Shown here one piece after another: positions 47,669 through 59,764 of a stretch of 64,000 bases of DNA; positions within the stretch are counted from its first letter, which is position 1; the number at the start of each line of letters is the position of its first letter. The translations under genes were made by a program, and so were the position numbers. The DNA is from Mesotaenium endlicherianum (Eukaryota > Streptophyta > Zygnematophyceae > Zygnematales > Mesotaeniaceae). The notes below the pieces were generated by a model. That model worked only from the letters and a program-made list of their open reading frames with translations, was not told the DNA's origin and did not search any database. Location: assembly GCA_009602735.1 (NCBI GenBank), contig WELA01004268.1, positions 404,489 to 468,488 on the forward strand, in the 5' to 3' direction.

Positions 47669-50345
47669 ATGGAAGCATACATATGTCAAACATGCGGTGT
47701 ACAGTATGCGCCCTCTGCTGCCCCGCCAGAAGGGTGCAAGATATGCCTGGATGATCGTCAGTACGTTCCGAAGTGAGTTTCATGGCTCATCGTATTATTT
47801 GCTATACACTGGCGTTTGATTGTTGCAAATTCATGGGAGGGGCAAGTGGAGCGAATAAGAAGTAATTGAGCTAGGGCCTGGGCTTTGATGCGAAGAAAGT
47901 GGGATAAAATTTTTTATTGAAAAGCCGAGGACCTCAATTCTCGTTAGCCTTGACAGCACGAAAGTTGCTTGCTGCTGGACTTCGTGAATGATATCTATAG
48001 AAAGCGGAATGGAGGCCAATAAGCCTTTCATATATTCTCCACTCACCTTAGCTGTAGTTGAGCCAGCTATATTCGAAGCAGAATATAAGCGATCAAGTTT
48101 TCTGAACTTCTCTTAGTCAAACTCAGTTGTAGATGGCCCTGTCACAGAATGCGTTGCATACATCCCATCACTCATTCCACGGCAGAGGCAGTGCAAAGGG
48201 ACGCTGTTTGAAAATCTTGTTCAAATATGTATCAATAAAAAAAGATGGAGGGCGATTTACCTGCTAAGTCAGGGACACTCACTGACTGACTTAAATCTGA
48301 AAGAAAATTATTATTGATTATATACTGCCCCCGCTAGCTGAAGCTCAACATGTTGACCTCCTTCGGTTGACCAGGAGCGGCCAGAAGTGGACGACACATG
48401 GCGAGCTGGAGAAGCGGCATCGCAACGAGTGGCAGCTGGTGGAGGCCGGCATGTACGGCATCGCCAGCAACCCCAAAATAGGCATTGGGCAGCGCGCTCT
48501 CATCATCGAGACGCCAGGTGTGTGTGCTTGCTCTCTCCCTCTCTCTCTCTCTCTCCATCTGGCTGCGCCACCTGGCCTCTGCCGATGCGTTGCATGGTGC
48601 ACCGCATGCGTGCGCGCATGCAGCAACAGTTGCTGCTGTTTGCCTAACAGGGGGGAATGAACGACCTCTGTCTGGCCCTAGAACCGAAAGGAGTACCCTA
48701 CCATTCACCATGCATCATGCAAGCTCTATGTCTTGTCTTACCCACTGTTTGCAGCCAATGAGCGAGCATGCGGAAATTGCGCCCAGATGGCTGGCAAGAT
48801 GACTAGGTGCCGGTTACAGGCTGCACCTTCCACATCCTGTGAGCCAGGTGGCGAGCTCTGCTTGTCATTTTCAATCTGACAGCCCGTGGGCTCTTACATA
48901 CCAGCATAGGGAGTGCTTCGGTACCTCAGGGCACGGCCGGCCTGTTCTCTCAATTGCACTGAAAGCAGGAAGCTTTCGCCAAGAGGGAGCTCGTTAGAGA
49001 AAAGAGGAAGATGACGGCACCATAACTTCCAGATGCCACAAGCTTCGCACAAATGCTCGCACGCATCCGCGCATGCACGTGCGTGCGTGGGTGCTAAGCT
49101 ACAGCACACCGCAGAGGGGTGCAGGAAGCAAGCACATGCATCCCTGCTCCAGCTTTCCACCGCGCGCTCAGCCCCAGAGAGCCAAGCGCCCGAGCGGCCG
49201 AGCTGGCAGCAGATGTGTCCTCATGGGCAGCGGGCGGCGGGTGGCCGGCGGGGTGTGTTGCGGGCGGCAGGCGGGAACGTGATGTGGGACTGCATCACTC
49301 TGCTGGACGCGGCCACGGCGGCGCTGCTGCACGCCCTGGGGGGCCTGCGCGCGATTGCCATCTCGCACCCCCACTACTACGCCACCGCCGTGCAGTGGAG
49401 CACCGCCTTCAGCTGCCCCATCTACATCCATGCCAGGTGTGGGCGCGTGTGTGCGGCCTCTCCGTCTCCTCGCCTCTCTCTCCCTCTCCTCGCCGTTCCT
49501 TTCCTCTCCTCCCTCGGCAGCTCTGCCCTCCCTCCGAGCTGAAAGCCCCCCCTTCCGCCCTGCTTTGACTTCATATGTTGTTAATATCCTTCTTGAGCAA
49601 AACAATGTGTATGTGGACGGGCCGCTCAACTTGAAGCTGTTTGGTGCGTGTGCTTTCTCGCCTTCTCCCTGCCTCCCTCCCTTCCTCCCTCCCAGCATCC
49701 CTCGTTTTTCTCTCATGGAACGTGCACACCCAAGGGACGGCATTCGTGGCTGTGCGGCGTCAAGAGGAGGGAGGCAGACAGGTGTCGCTCTCCTGCCTCT
49801 GCTGCAGCTCCCTGCGCTGCCGGCCACACCTCTTTTGTGTCTAGAGCTCCTCTGCCCTCTGCGTACGAGGACCAAGGGGAACAAAAGGCAGCTTGTGTCA
49901 AGGAAGTGCTCTGGTGGTGACCAGGCATAGTAGTAGTAGGAGGAGTAGCCGGCGCGTCTTTTCTCGCCAAGCCCAGCGGGTGGGTAGGTGGTGTCGTTCT
50001 CTGTGCTCATTGGCAGGCTGGGCTTCTCACAACAAAGCCCGCAAGAGTGCGCAGGCATGCGATCTCTGAGTGCAATTCAGTGATCTCTACGTTGTTGTAC
50101 ATGCACACACGTGCACACACACGCACACATACGCGCACACACACGCGCACACATGCACACACACACACACGCACACGCATACACACACACACGCACACGC
50201 ATACACACACACACACAGGCATGAGTGCATAGCATATGCAAAATATTAATGCACTTTTTTTTCAATCTATACACAAACATACATATATATATGGTTACAT
50301 ATGGATATATATATATATATGTATATACATATATATATATATATG

Positions 50346-50390
<45 letters not shown>

Positions 50391-51831
50391 ACATAACCCT
50401 TCAGGGTTGCCCCCTTCCTTCGGGTTGTTCAAGCTCGCAGGACAATGCAGGGGTGTCCTGCAGTCTAAAAAGCGGTCCTGGTCCGAACCTTTCCACCCCG
50501 CATACGTGGCCGAGCGCGTGATGTGTGCGTGTGCGTGCGCTCATGCATGCGCTGATTGCGCAGGGACAAGGCGTGGGTGTGCTACCCTCATGAGAATGTG
50601 CGCCTGTGGGAAGGGGCGACGCATTCGCTGGGGGACGGGTTGACGCTGGTGCACGTGGGGGGGCACTTTGCGGGCGCCCAAGTGCTGCACTGGGCGAGGG
50701 GCGCGGGCGGCAAGGGTGCTCTGCTGACGGGCGACATCCTGCAGGTCAGCTCGTTTTCCCTCTCACATATCATCCTTGGCCATGCTGGATCTTCACATAG
50801 TTTGGACGGGTAGCGCCAGTAGCGCCAGGTAAGTAATTTGTAAGTAAGCTGTAGTGTCTTTTTTTTGTGTGTGTGTTGTTGGAAAATATGAACCTGAGAG
50901 TAGAACACCAGTAAGAACATTGGACACCCCTTCTTCCAGTCGTCCGCAGCATTCTTCAGGCAACATAAGCGGCGGTGAGCAAGGGGGATTCTTGTGCACA
51001 TCAGACGCTTCTCATGACGTTGATGGCGCGTGCAACATACTCTCTCGACACAGAACTTGAGTTTTTGACGTTTGAATTGGTCACTGGGAGGTTTCTTGCC
51101 GTCTGTCAGCCAAAGTGCTTGTATGTGGAAGGGGATTTCGTCACCTCCCCAGTGCCGCTCTTCTGTGTGTTGCGATGCGCCGTGATGCTCGTTTGAATTT
51201 TCACTATGAATGCCTTTAAAGGGAGCGCTCTCAACTCCTAGGCCTATTAAAGTTGCTACCGCACCCTCCCCCCTCGGTGAGCAGTGGATGGACAGTCCTA
51301 AGAACAGTCCCACAAAGCCTTGACCTGTCATGCCTAGAGTCTTATACTGCAGTACTGTGCTGTGGAAAATGAATAGGCTTCAGGTGTTGAAACTGTTGAA
51401 GAAACCTTGCAAGGGGCACTTTTTTGTCCCTCTTTGCGTGCAAGTTATTCCTGCGGCTGATCCCTCTTAGCCGACCGCAGACGTCAGAACGTGAAGGGTG
51501 CTGAGTGTGACGCAACAATGGTTCTTCATGTTTCTTAAACTGCTCTGTCCGGTGCATGAGGCTCACACGCTCTCTCGTTGGCTGGTTGGCTTGCTCTCAC
51601 CAGGTGGCAGCCGATAAAGCGACCGTCAGCGTCATGCGATCGTACCCCAACCTCATTCCGGTATCTGCGGCTCAGATTGAGCGCATCAGGGAGAAGCTCA
51701 AGGGCTGGGAGTACGAGCGGCTACACGGCGCATTCTGGGACTTCACTATAGAGGCCGATGCAAAGCGGCAAGTGGAGTACTCTCTGGAGCGCTACCTCAA
51801 GTGGCTCTCTACCGACGACGAGCTGGCATGA
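47669..51831 (+). CDS. Metallo-beta-lactamase-fold hydrolase with N-terminal zinc knuckle
   Basis: Five exons, 47669-47772, 48375-48517, 49271-49436, 50564-50744 and 51604-51831, join in phase to 273 residues. The first exon encodes a four-Cys knuckle (CQTCG at 6-10, CKIC at 23-26) followed by DDRQYV. A metallo-hydrolase domain follows: [23 protein letters not shown] (His115 and His117), [13 protein letters not shown] (His172) and LLTGDILQ (Asp195). These are the metal ligands expected of the fold, with HPHYY in place of the common HxHxDH. Plants have single-copy proteins of this kind (At4g33540 type) of unknown substrate. The C-terminal exon ([14 protein letters not shown] ... [11 protein letters not shown]) also fits that group. 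The ligands look complete, so a working enzyme is likely. Confidence 0.88.
50100..50398. repeat. (CA)n/(CGCACA)n and (AT)n simple repeats in intron
   Basis: 50100-50218 is alternating purine-pyrimidine CA/GCAC sequence; 50281-50380 is TA repeat ending in a GT run (50380-50392). Both lie in the intron before the fourth exon of the MBL-fold gene. Confidence 0.95.
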
Positions 51832-52762
51832 GCGCACGTGGTGTCGGCGTGATTCTAGGCCCTGGAGTATTCAAAATTGCAGGTTGTCATGCCGACCTCT
51901 CAAATGCATTTATCTTTATTATAGTAACCTGTCTCTTTTTTTCCGGGGGACGAGAACAAGCTGCTGGCCGTAGAGGGAGTTCAGCTGTCTAAGCGAAAGT
52001 TCGCCCAGGACCTAACTTCTTGACGGGAAGAGGTTTGCACACTGACGACAGCAGTATCGACACTTTGTTACACAACCGTTGCCCCCCTGGCTCGTGTTTG
52101 GGGGGCTCATAGATGGTGAGCTCAGGACCTTGATTGACTCCCCACTCCTCCCAGACATGTATTGATTGTCATAGATCAGTGGGCAATCAAGCTGCTGATC
52201 GCTTACCAATAAAAAATGAGAATGTTGTTTGCTCCATTAATGAGGTCAGTATATGAACAGAGGTTTGCAAGCACATCTTGCATGGTGGATAATATGCTGG
52301 TAGAAGTTCCTCTTGTTGCCGAAAGACTGTTTCTTACTCGTTTAACCCTGAGTGAAGTGTCTACGAAGTGAGTGCATATACAATACTTCTGTTAAAGGAT
52401 CAATTTGCTAGCGTTTTCAGTAACCATGACCCTACACGCACATAAGCAGATTGTCTGAATCCTGCCATCTGTTCTTTCTGATGAGAGAGATGAAAGAGTC
52501 GAGTGAGTAATATTGCTTGTGTTTATTCACATCTTATTTCAGAATGCGAGAGCCTTCAATTGTGTGAGGGACAAGCAATCAGAATGTTGCCCTGTCAGCA
52601 AGATGACAGTTGGGCAGCTGCGGCACAAACGATCTCCAGCACTACTTTGCCCAGCTAGGAACCTGACGCACTATGGAAGCTGCACGACCACAGCACTTTT
52701 GAGCAGAAGTGGACACGACAAATTCAGTGCAAGAAGTGATATATTTCAAAATTGACAAACTT
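51832..52762. other. Convergent spacer, no gene seen
   Basis: The 3' flanks of the MBL-fold and WDR46 genes. Short open frames only; several AATAAA-like words, for example CAATAAAAAA at 52207-52216. Confidence 0.5.
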
Positions 52763-55700
52763 CTACGATTTTGTCTTCTTCATGAACTGAGCTAGGGCAG
52801 GAGACACGCCAGCGTCCCCATCTGGCCCTCCATCCCCACCTCCCCCCTCCGAAGCCCTCGCCTGCCGCTCCTTCTGCCTGATCTGGGCCGAGATCGACGG
52901 CCGCTTGCCGTCGACGATGTTCATCTGCCGCGCCTTGTGCCGCCGGCTGGGCCGGTTCTTCCCCTTCATGCGGTTCTTCTCCTTCACCTTCTCGTCGGCC
53001 CCCCCCTCCTGGCCCTTCTCCCCCTTGCCGCCGTGCCCCAGTCGCGCCGCATGCGCTTTGGCGTGCTGCGCCTTCTGGATCTCGTGGGGCGTGCGCTGGA
53101 CTGTGCCGATGGTCGACGTGTCGAGCGCAATCATGTCTGGCTGCAGCTTGTCGAGCAGCGACACGACCTCGCCCTCGCGCCGCTGCTTGCGCGTCTCGAA
53201 CGGGTTCGCTACCAGCGAGTCGAAGTTGGGCTCCCCCGCGCCCGGGACCACCAGCGAGGAGAACCCACCCGCGTGGCCCACGCCCATGGCGTCCTCGTAC
53301 GGGCAGAAGGCGAGGTCCTCCACGGCGAGCCCCCCCGCCACACGGTGCGTCAGGTACGGCGCGCGCGCCTTGCGGGCGAGCGCGTCGGCCCAGATCTGCA
53401 CTCCGGAGCCGTACGCGACGGCCACGAGGCCGCGCTGGCTGACGGCGAGCTTCTTCACGGGCGAGGGCGAGAAATAGGCGTGCGGCGACCTGAACGTGCG
53501 CACGTCCCACACCTTCACCTGCCCGTCCATGCCGGCCGTCACCATGTGGTGCCCGCCCTGGTCCGCGGCGAGCGCCACAACGGGGCCGCGGTGGCACAGC
53601 AGGCTGGCGAGCGGCGTGCTCAGGTTGGGGCTCCACAGGGTCACGGTGCCATTGGAGTGGCCGAGCGACAGCACCGCGTTGGCGGGGTTGAGCGCCATCA
53701 CGCCGCAGCGGCCCAGGCGGGTCTTGTGCTGCGCCACGACGGCGCCCGTGCTCGTGTCCTGGTACTGCAGCATGCCCGACTTGCCCGTGCTCGCCAGCAG
53801 GAAGTGGTGCGGCAGGAACTCCAGCGCCAGCGGATCCAGATGGTGCTGCACCACATTCACGCGGGTGTCTGTGTGAGTATGCGTGCGAGGGGAGGGGGGG
53901 GGGGGGNNNNNNNNNNNNNNNNNNNNNNNNNNNNNNNNGGGGGGGGGGGGGGGACTACATACTTGGCTACAAATTTGGCTACAGATTTGGAGATACACTG
54001 CACTCCACTACTTTACAAGCAGGTGAGCAGCAGGGCACGTGTACGGCTGCCAATAAGCGGTATGCAAGTTAGTGCCACTAACGCGTGAGGAACATTCAGA
54101 GACTGCTGCAAGACGACCGCTTCTAGAGAGAAGGAAAGGGGGGGAGCCTTGCCTACCTTGAGGCAATGGATCTCAATGCCGCGCTTGTCATATATGTACA
54201 CGTACCTGCAGCAATTCCCGCTCGCCACTTGTCAGCACAAACACGCAAGTCAGCAGAACAAGCAGGCCCAGTCTCGCCAGGTCCTCTGCAGCCAGCATGA
54301 ACAGCCAAGAGGCAGGCGTGCAAGCTCGCAGCACACACGCAGTGCTTCTCTGCACGAGGAAGAGAGGGTGACAGTGAGCAGGGCACGCAAGGTGTGGGGC
54401 AGCAGCGGTCACCTCTTCTGGGCAGCAGCAAAGAATGTCTCGTTGTGCAGGAACTTGACGTCGCGCACCGTCTCCTTCACCTGCAGTGCACACGAGCACG
54501 CGCACTCACAGGGGCTGCACAAGGATGAGCCCCAGGAACAGAAAGAAAGGCCACGCGGGCATCGCTACTGCAGCAGGACGCCCTCACAAGCCTTCGCACA
54601 GTCTGCAGCCTCAAGTCTGTCTGGAGAGCTCCGCAAACCAGACGGCGAGATGGCCCAGCAGGCAGGGGAAGGAAGCCACAGGCACAGCTCAGGCAGGAAG
54701 GCAGGCAGGAGGAGGAGGAGGCGTAACTCTCGGGTCAACAGGGTGGGGCTCCACACACACTTCTCTCGCCACCACACACGCACCGGCAGGCGGCCCTGGC
54801 TGTCCAGGAGCACAGCGAGCCAGTGCTGCAGTTCCAAATGCAAGGGGCGAACAGAGCGGCAAGGGAGAAAGGCACGCGGAGTGCCATCCAGGCAGGGCGG
54901 ATGGGCGTGCCCAAGGACAAGCAGCGACAGGTGCACAAACGCAGATGGTCTTACTGCGGGGGGCTTTCACGCAGGAGAGAGGGGGGTTGCGGAAAGTGGG
55001 AGGGGTGAGAGGCGGGGGCTGGCGGGCACCTGGAGCTCGGTGACCAGATGTGAGCGCCTCCAATCCATGAGTGCCAGGTGGCCCCTCCTGCCGCCCAGCA
55101 CCAAGTACCTGCCGTTGCGCGTGAAGTCCACCACATAGGGCCCTAGGTCTGCACACACGGCCCACCCCAGCCGGCGAGTTGTCGGCTGAGGCACTTCCAC
55201 AGCAAAACAACGAGAAGAGAAGGGACGAGCAGGGAGAGGGGAGCGGGAAGAGACGAGAGGAGAGTGGGGAGAGGGCGGGGGGGTTGGAGGACGGGGGCCT
55301 ACCAGGGAGCCGGAGGTCGAGGGCGTTGCGGCGGGCGGCCAGTGGGAGCTCGGCGACGATGGCGGCCTGCGAGAAGTTGGCGGTTCTCTCCACGCCCTCC
55401 GCCTCCACGAGGCCCCCTTCGCTTGGCAGCAGCCACTGCGCCCCACCCAGACACACGCGCATTGCGCACCCCGCCATAAGTCAATGTAACGTGCAGCTGC
55501 TGCTCACGTTGCTTGCGAGCTCAGGTTGGCTCACATTGCGGCGCGCCACTACTCTCCGGGATGAATGCCAGCTGTCTAGCCCCCCCACCACTTAATCCCC
55601 CTTCCCCCTCCCCCCCTGGGCCTCCTCACACGGGCTGACTGCGAGTCTGTGCCTGAGAAGGTCATTGCCAGGTGCCCTGTGCCCTTCACGCGAGAAAAGC

Positions 55701-58249
55701 ATGTGTGGAGCTAGCACCCTTCAGTGGTGGCACCAAGCGTGGGCCTCGAGGGAGCCACACGCAGCTGGACCGTTGGCCATCCGTGTCCCACTCTCATCCT
55801 CTCAGACACGCGCCGCCCCCCCTTCTCTCTCCCTGCCCTTGCTCGACTGACTGACTGCGTGCTTACACGGACTGATTGAGGCCAGAGCCGTACGTTCGTC
55901 GGGCACAGACAGTGGCTTGATGAGTTTCCAAGTGCTCTGAAACTGCGTCTAATTTGTCCTCGCTTGTCTTATTTGTTACTTGTGTCCTGTTTGTCAATTC
56001 AGCTTATTTGTGTCTGATTTTGTAATACTTTGAGATTTTGCCGCCCGTGAATGTGGCAGAGAGCAGGGTCCCAAAGGGCTGCGTTGCCCGCCAGCAAGGT
56101 CCCACTCGTCTCCAAAGCTGCCTCCGCAAACGCGTGCCGCTAAAAAAAGGTCGCTGTGCACTCCGCCTCCTCCCATCAAGTGCAACCAACGCCTTTCCTG
56201 TCCGCACGTTTCTGACTCCACTGACACTTTCCTCACCTCTCATCACGTACTTTCAACCAAAATCGTGATCAGGTGCCATTACTGATACAGGACCCATATC
56301 ACATATAAGCTCACAAGCTACCCAGCCCTAATCCTGAAAGCACAAACATAAGGTGCGCTCCAGGCTCAGGGTTTATGCTCCCTATCCTCGCCACCATTCT
56401 GGTGCCCGCAAAGAAGAATCCTACCCCCCATTCGGAGTTGGGGGAAGGTGGGAAGCAATGTACTTTCTTATTCTCCCCCCGCCCCAAAGGCCAAGGTAGC
56501 AACAAGGCCGATGCGAAGCAGGTTCCAGAACGAGCGCCAGAGACGTGGTGGGGAGTAGTTGAATGAATGGGGCGAGGGGGGAAGAGTCTTGGTGGGGGGG
56601 GGTGGGCAAGCGCTCGTCTTGTCCATCTAAGGAACAACAAGGAGGAGGATGAGTGGCAGCGACGACAGCAGCAGAAACGCCAGCAGCAGGCGCCACCTGT
56701 CGTCACGTGTGAAATGCACGTCACTCATCTCTCGAAGCTTGCATCCCTGCTGAGTTACTAGAAGCTGCCAGTTGTCACAGATGTGTGAGGTGCTGCTCGT
56801 TGCGCCTGTCTATCAGTGTGCCAGTCAGCCTCAATCAGTCTGCGAGGGGGGCGATGTTTTTAGTTCTAATGCTCAGCCCATGCTTACCTGCACTGAGCTC
56901 CCTTCGCATACCAGCCCTTGAAGCAGAGCAGAGGAGAGGACTGACCGTGCGGTGAGTGTCTTTTCTGGGGTGCGGTGGGATGCGGTGGGGTGGGGTCGAA
57001 TGCAGGTTATTAAGTCTCTCCAGAGGATAGGGACGGAGAGAGTTAGCTGTCGCAGCCGCCACCGTGTGTGCACCTTTGCCTCTGCAGGCACAACTAAGAG
57101 AAGATGAGGCACCTCCCCTGCTTATTCCGTGATACCAGACCCATCACGCAATTACACAGGCTCGTACNAGCTTCTCTTTGGCCTTGAGCTTGCCCCGCAG
57201 CTTCTTGTCCTCTATCTTCTGCTCAAGCCCCCCTCTCAGCCAGCATGCGCCTGCAAGGTCAGTACTTTTCTGCAAAGGCTCGCTTGCAGCCGCCTGGACT
57301 TTAACTCGTCAACTTAAGTACCTCATGCATGCTACAAAGAGAGGCACAGCTTGTTCCTTGGCCATGGGGTTCATACCCAGCACTCAGAACATCCATGAGG
57401 TGCTTGCTTATGTCTTCCCGAGGTGACTGGTATGATATGCAAGTGCGTAGGGCTGGCTGGCATAGAGCCCGCAACTCTACAGCCCCTGCATGTGTCTAGA
57501 GGGCCCAGTCCAGGCCTGGGTAAAGTCTTTCCATGCATTGGAGGAGCTGTATGAGTGAGAGTTTGTCATAGATAAATTGATTTACAGCGGACTAGACCCA
57601 AGCTCGTTCTCCCATGCAAGCCTTCCAGCATCTAGAACGGCTCTCGTGGCCTAGCATTTTAATTTGCAAGTTACCACTCCCCACTTCCTGTCTGACGTGA
57701 GAAAAATGCCCAAAAGACCTCTTTCAGGCCCCCATAACATCTTGGGCTACTTTTTCAGCTTGCGTCCCAAAGCTGCTACGGCCACTTGCTAGGAACCACA
57801 AGCTGCTGCGAACTACTTCACGAATACCTGCCGGAGCACAGTGCCACTTTACAGACCGGTAGCACTTGCAGCTTGTACACCCAGCTTGTGCCACAAATTA
57901 AGCATACACCCTGCCCTCTTTATAAGAGTTTTGCAAAGCACTTAGTTCTAGTCACTGTTCCTCGTTTTCTTGTATATCTGAACGATGAACAAGACAATAT
58001 ATCAGCCAACGCGTATGTCAGTAAGTGGCTCCTTTAATGCACAGCATATATCACCTTAAGAGCTGGAGGCAAGCCCCTATCAAATTTCCGGGCTCGCTTT
58101 CTAAGTTCCTTGTTTACAGCTGCAGCTGCAGGTGCCTGCTCAGGTGGAAGCTCGCTTCCTGCAGGAGATTTGGTCTCTGGCCGGGCCGGCCTAGGCCGCT
58201 TGCGAGTTTTTGGAGCATTTTCGTCTGCTCCATTGGCATGGTCCGACAT
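52763..58249 (-). CDS. UTP7: UTP7/WDR46 (BING4-type) WD40 protein of the small-subunit processome
   Basis: Confident exons on the minus strand are 58249-58055 (MSDHANGADE..., basic), 55435-55303 (WLLPSEGGLVEAEGVERT), 55148-55030 (DLGPYVVDFTRNGRYLVLGG), 54480-54413 (VKETVRDVKFLHNETFFAAAQK), 54205-54157 (YVYIYDKRGIEIHCLK) and 53845-52763, where a BING4CT-type tail follows the WD repeats (KYQD-like QYQDTSTG, GHSNGTVTLWSPN, CHRGPVVALAADQGG, AGMDGQVKVWDVRTF, ANPFETRKQRREGEV, basic Lys/Arg-rich end). A further exon near 57235-57168 encodes QKIEDKKLRGKLKAKEKL but contains an N, and its junctions are not resolved. The protein is a nucleolar U3 snoRNP-associated factor needed for 18S rRNA maturation. 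Landmarks follow family order, so identity is firm even though one or two small exons are missing. Confidence 0.93.
53895..53953. other. Poly-G tract around an assembly gap
   Basis: A run of G on both sides of 32 Ns (53907-53938), inside the last intron of the WDR46 gene. The true length of this homopolymer is unknown. Confidence 0.95.
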
Positions 58250-59764
58250 CGTGTGGCTATAGCTATCACAACCACGAAGACCTAGAGAACAGCTATAGAA
58301 CCTTCAGATTGAATCCTGCAATAGTGTGCATCATAAACGTGTCCAGTGCAACTATCACAGTTATCAGCAGTGAGCACGAGGGAACTGATTCTGGCAACTA
58401 ATCCTGCAGGTTATCCACCAAGAACCTCTTTCTAGTGACTGTTTTCACAGCCTTTGAAGTTCAAAAACAATTTCTTAATATAACTCTGAGCTTCTGCTCG
58501 ATTTGTATGAAGTCCAAACAACTGTGAGGAAGGCAAAGAGCTCATCGAACCGCTTTAACTTGTTCATTTTTTCATAATATGCAGAAATGGAGTGCCAATT
58601 CTCGAGGGGAGGGGGCCTGGGGCTTATGGTTGACCCGGGGTTGAGAGGGGACAGGATTTATGCTTCACACTTCGCACCTGCTTCGCACCCTTTTAGACCA
58701 GAACAGGCGTGAAATTTCAAGCCAAGCAGAGTGTAGCGTTGCGAAAGGTGAGCCTCGAGTCCTTCGATTTCAAGTTTATAGACTTCAACAAATCGTCGAC
58801 GGTATTGGACGTCAACTGGGCTACTACCGTACCATACGTGTCTAATGAAGATACAAGACGAGTGTTGACCTTCCCATTCCATGCTCATGCATTCATGATG
58901 CAACGTGACGGGAATTGACGGGTATGCAACAAAAGAATGCGGAAAGCACTTGGAAGATCGCCCCAGTTTCTTCGGATGCACTCGATTGTGATCAATTTAT
59001 GTGACGATATCGTCTTTCTGCACGAATAAGAGTTCAGGAGCTAAAACAATCTTCTCGCTAGATTGTGCTGCACAGGATAGTAGAAAAATTGGTCTTGGCT
59101 TTTGTAGTCTTATTTCTGACCCTTGCAGGCAGCTGGAGCAATTTGTCATTTTCAATGCTGGTGGACTTCTTACGCCACTGCTAAGGGTTGGAGATACTGT
59201 TTGAAGGGCGACATACATCAAGACTGATAAGGTGTTCACCCAACTCTTCGAGTGGAAGACTCTGCACAATGTAGATCATTCTGTGCTAGAGTAGTATCAA
59301 CTTGTGTAATTTATCTTACTTTATGTTGCAGTTCATGGCGCTGATACTCATGGCATAACTGTAGATACTAAATGTGCATAGTGCCTGATGACAGGACATT
59401 GATCCGATGATATAATGATGCAAGGACTAAAACCGAGTCTCTTCACTTGACAGACATACTTCTAATGCATGGATGCACGCAAGACTGCAGAATTCATCAG
59501 CATATCAGATACTCTGTTGCTTGCCGGGCTAGGAAACTGGGCAGGACATTCCAACCTCAACTCACGTACCAAATACAAAATGCAGTGCAATTTCGCAGCG
59601 TAGCTTGCAACCACATACTTAGCAGAGCTGATCACCACATTTACGGCACTTGGAAGGGTTACGCAAATAGGATAGGAGCAAGAAGTCTCTCACTGACGCT
59701 GTGAAGTTGGCTCGAGGTATCAAGTACCATAGTCTACAAGGACAAGGCCTGGTAGAAAGTGGCT
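58250..59764. other. Divergent intergenic region, WDR46 / Golgi SNARE
   Basis: About 1.5 kb between divergent start codons. An open frame at 58709-58918 (MKFQAKQSVALRKVS...) has reasonable composition but no recognised family, so it is left as unassigned. Both promoters should lie here. Confidence 0.45.

Noticed and set aside
49560-49650. Plus-strand segment reading [18 protein letters not shown] as a possible extra exon of the MBL-fold gene
   Set aside because: Joining the exon ending at 49436 directly to 50564 keeps phase and matches the family without it. The segment resembles no part of that family.
49168-50058. 296-codon minus-strand open frame opposite the MBL-fold gene
   Set aside because: Low-complexity Arg/Gly/Ala-rich translation of intron sequence, antisense to a well-supported exon.
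50100-50218. CA-rich array considered as a CRISPR-like or satellite array
   Set aside because: It is a simple dinucleotide-type repeat without spacers, inside a plant-lineage intron.
52937-54088. 383-codon plus-strand open frame opposite WDR46, and the 296-codon minus frame at 52746-53636
   Set aside because: Both are shadows of the GC-rich final WDR46 exon, which has unmistakable WD40/BING4 motifs in its own frame. The plus frame also crosses the N gap.
54149-55138. 329-codon plus-strand open frame
   Set aside because: It runs antisense across several WDR46 exons and introns; its composition is a mirror of GC-rich sequence.
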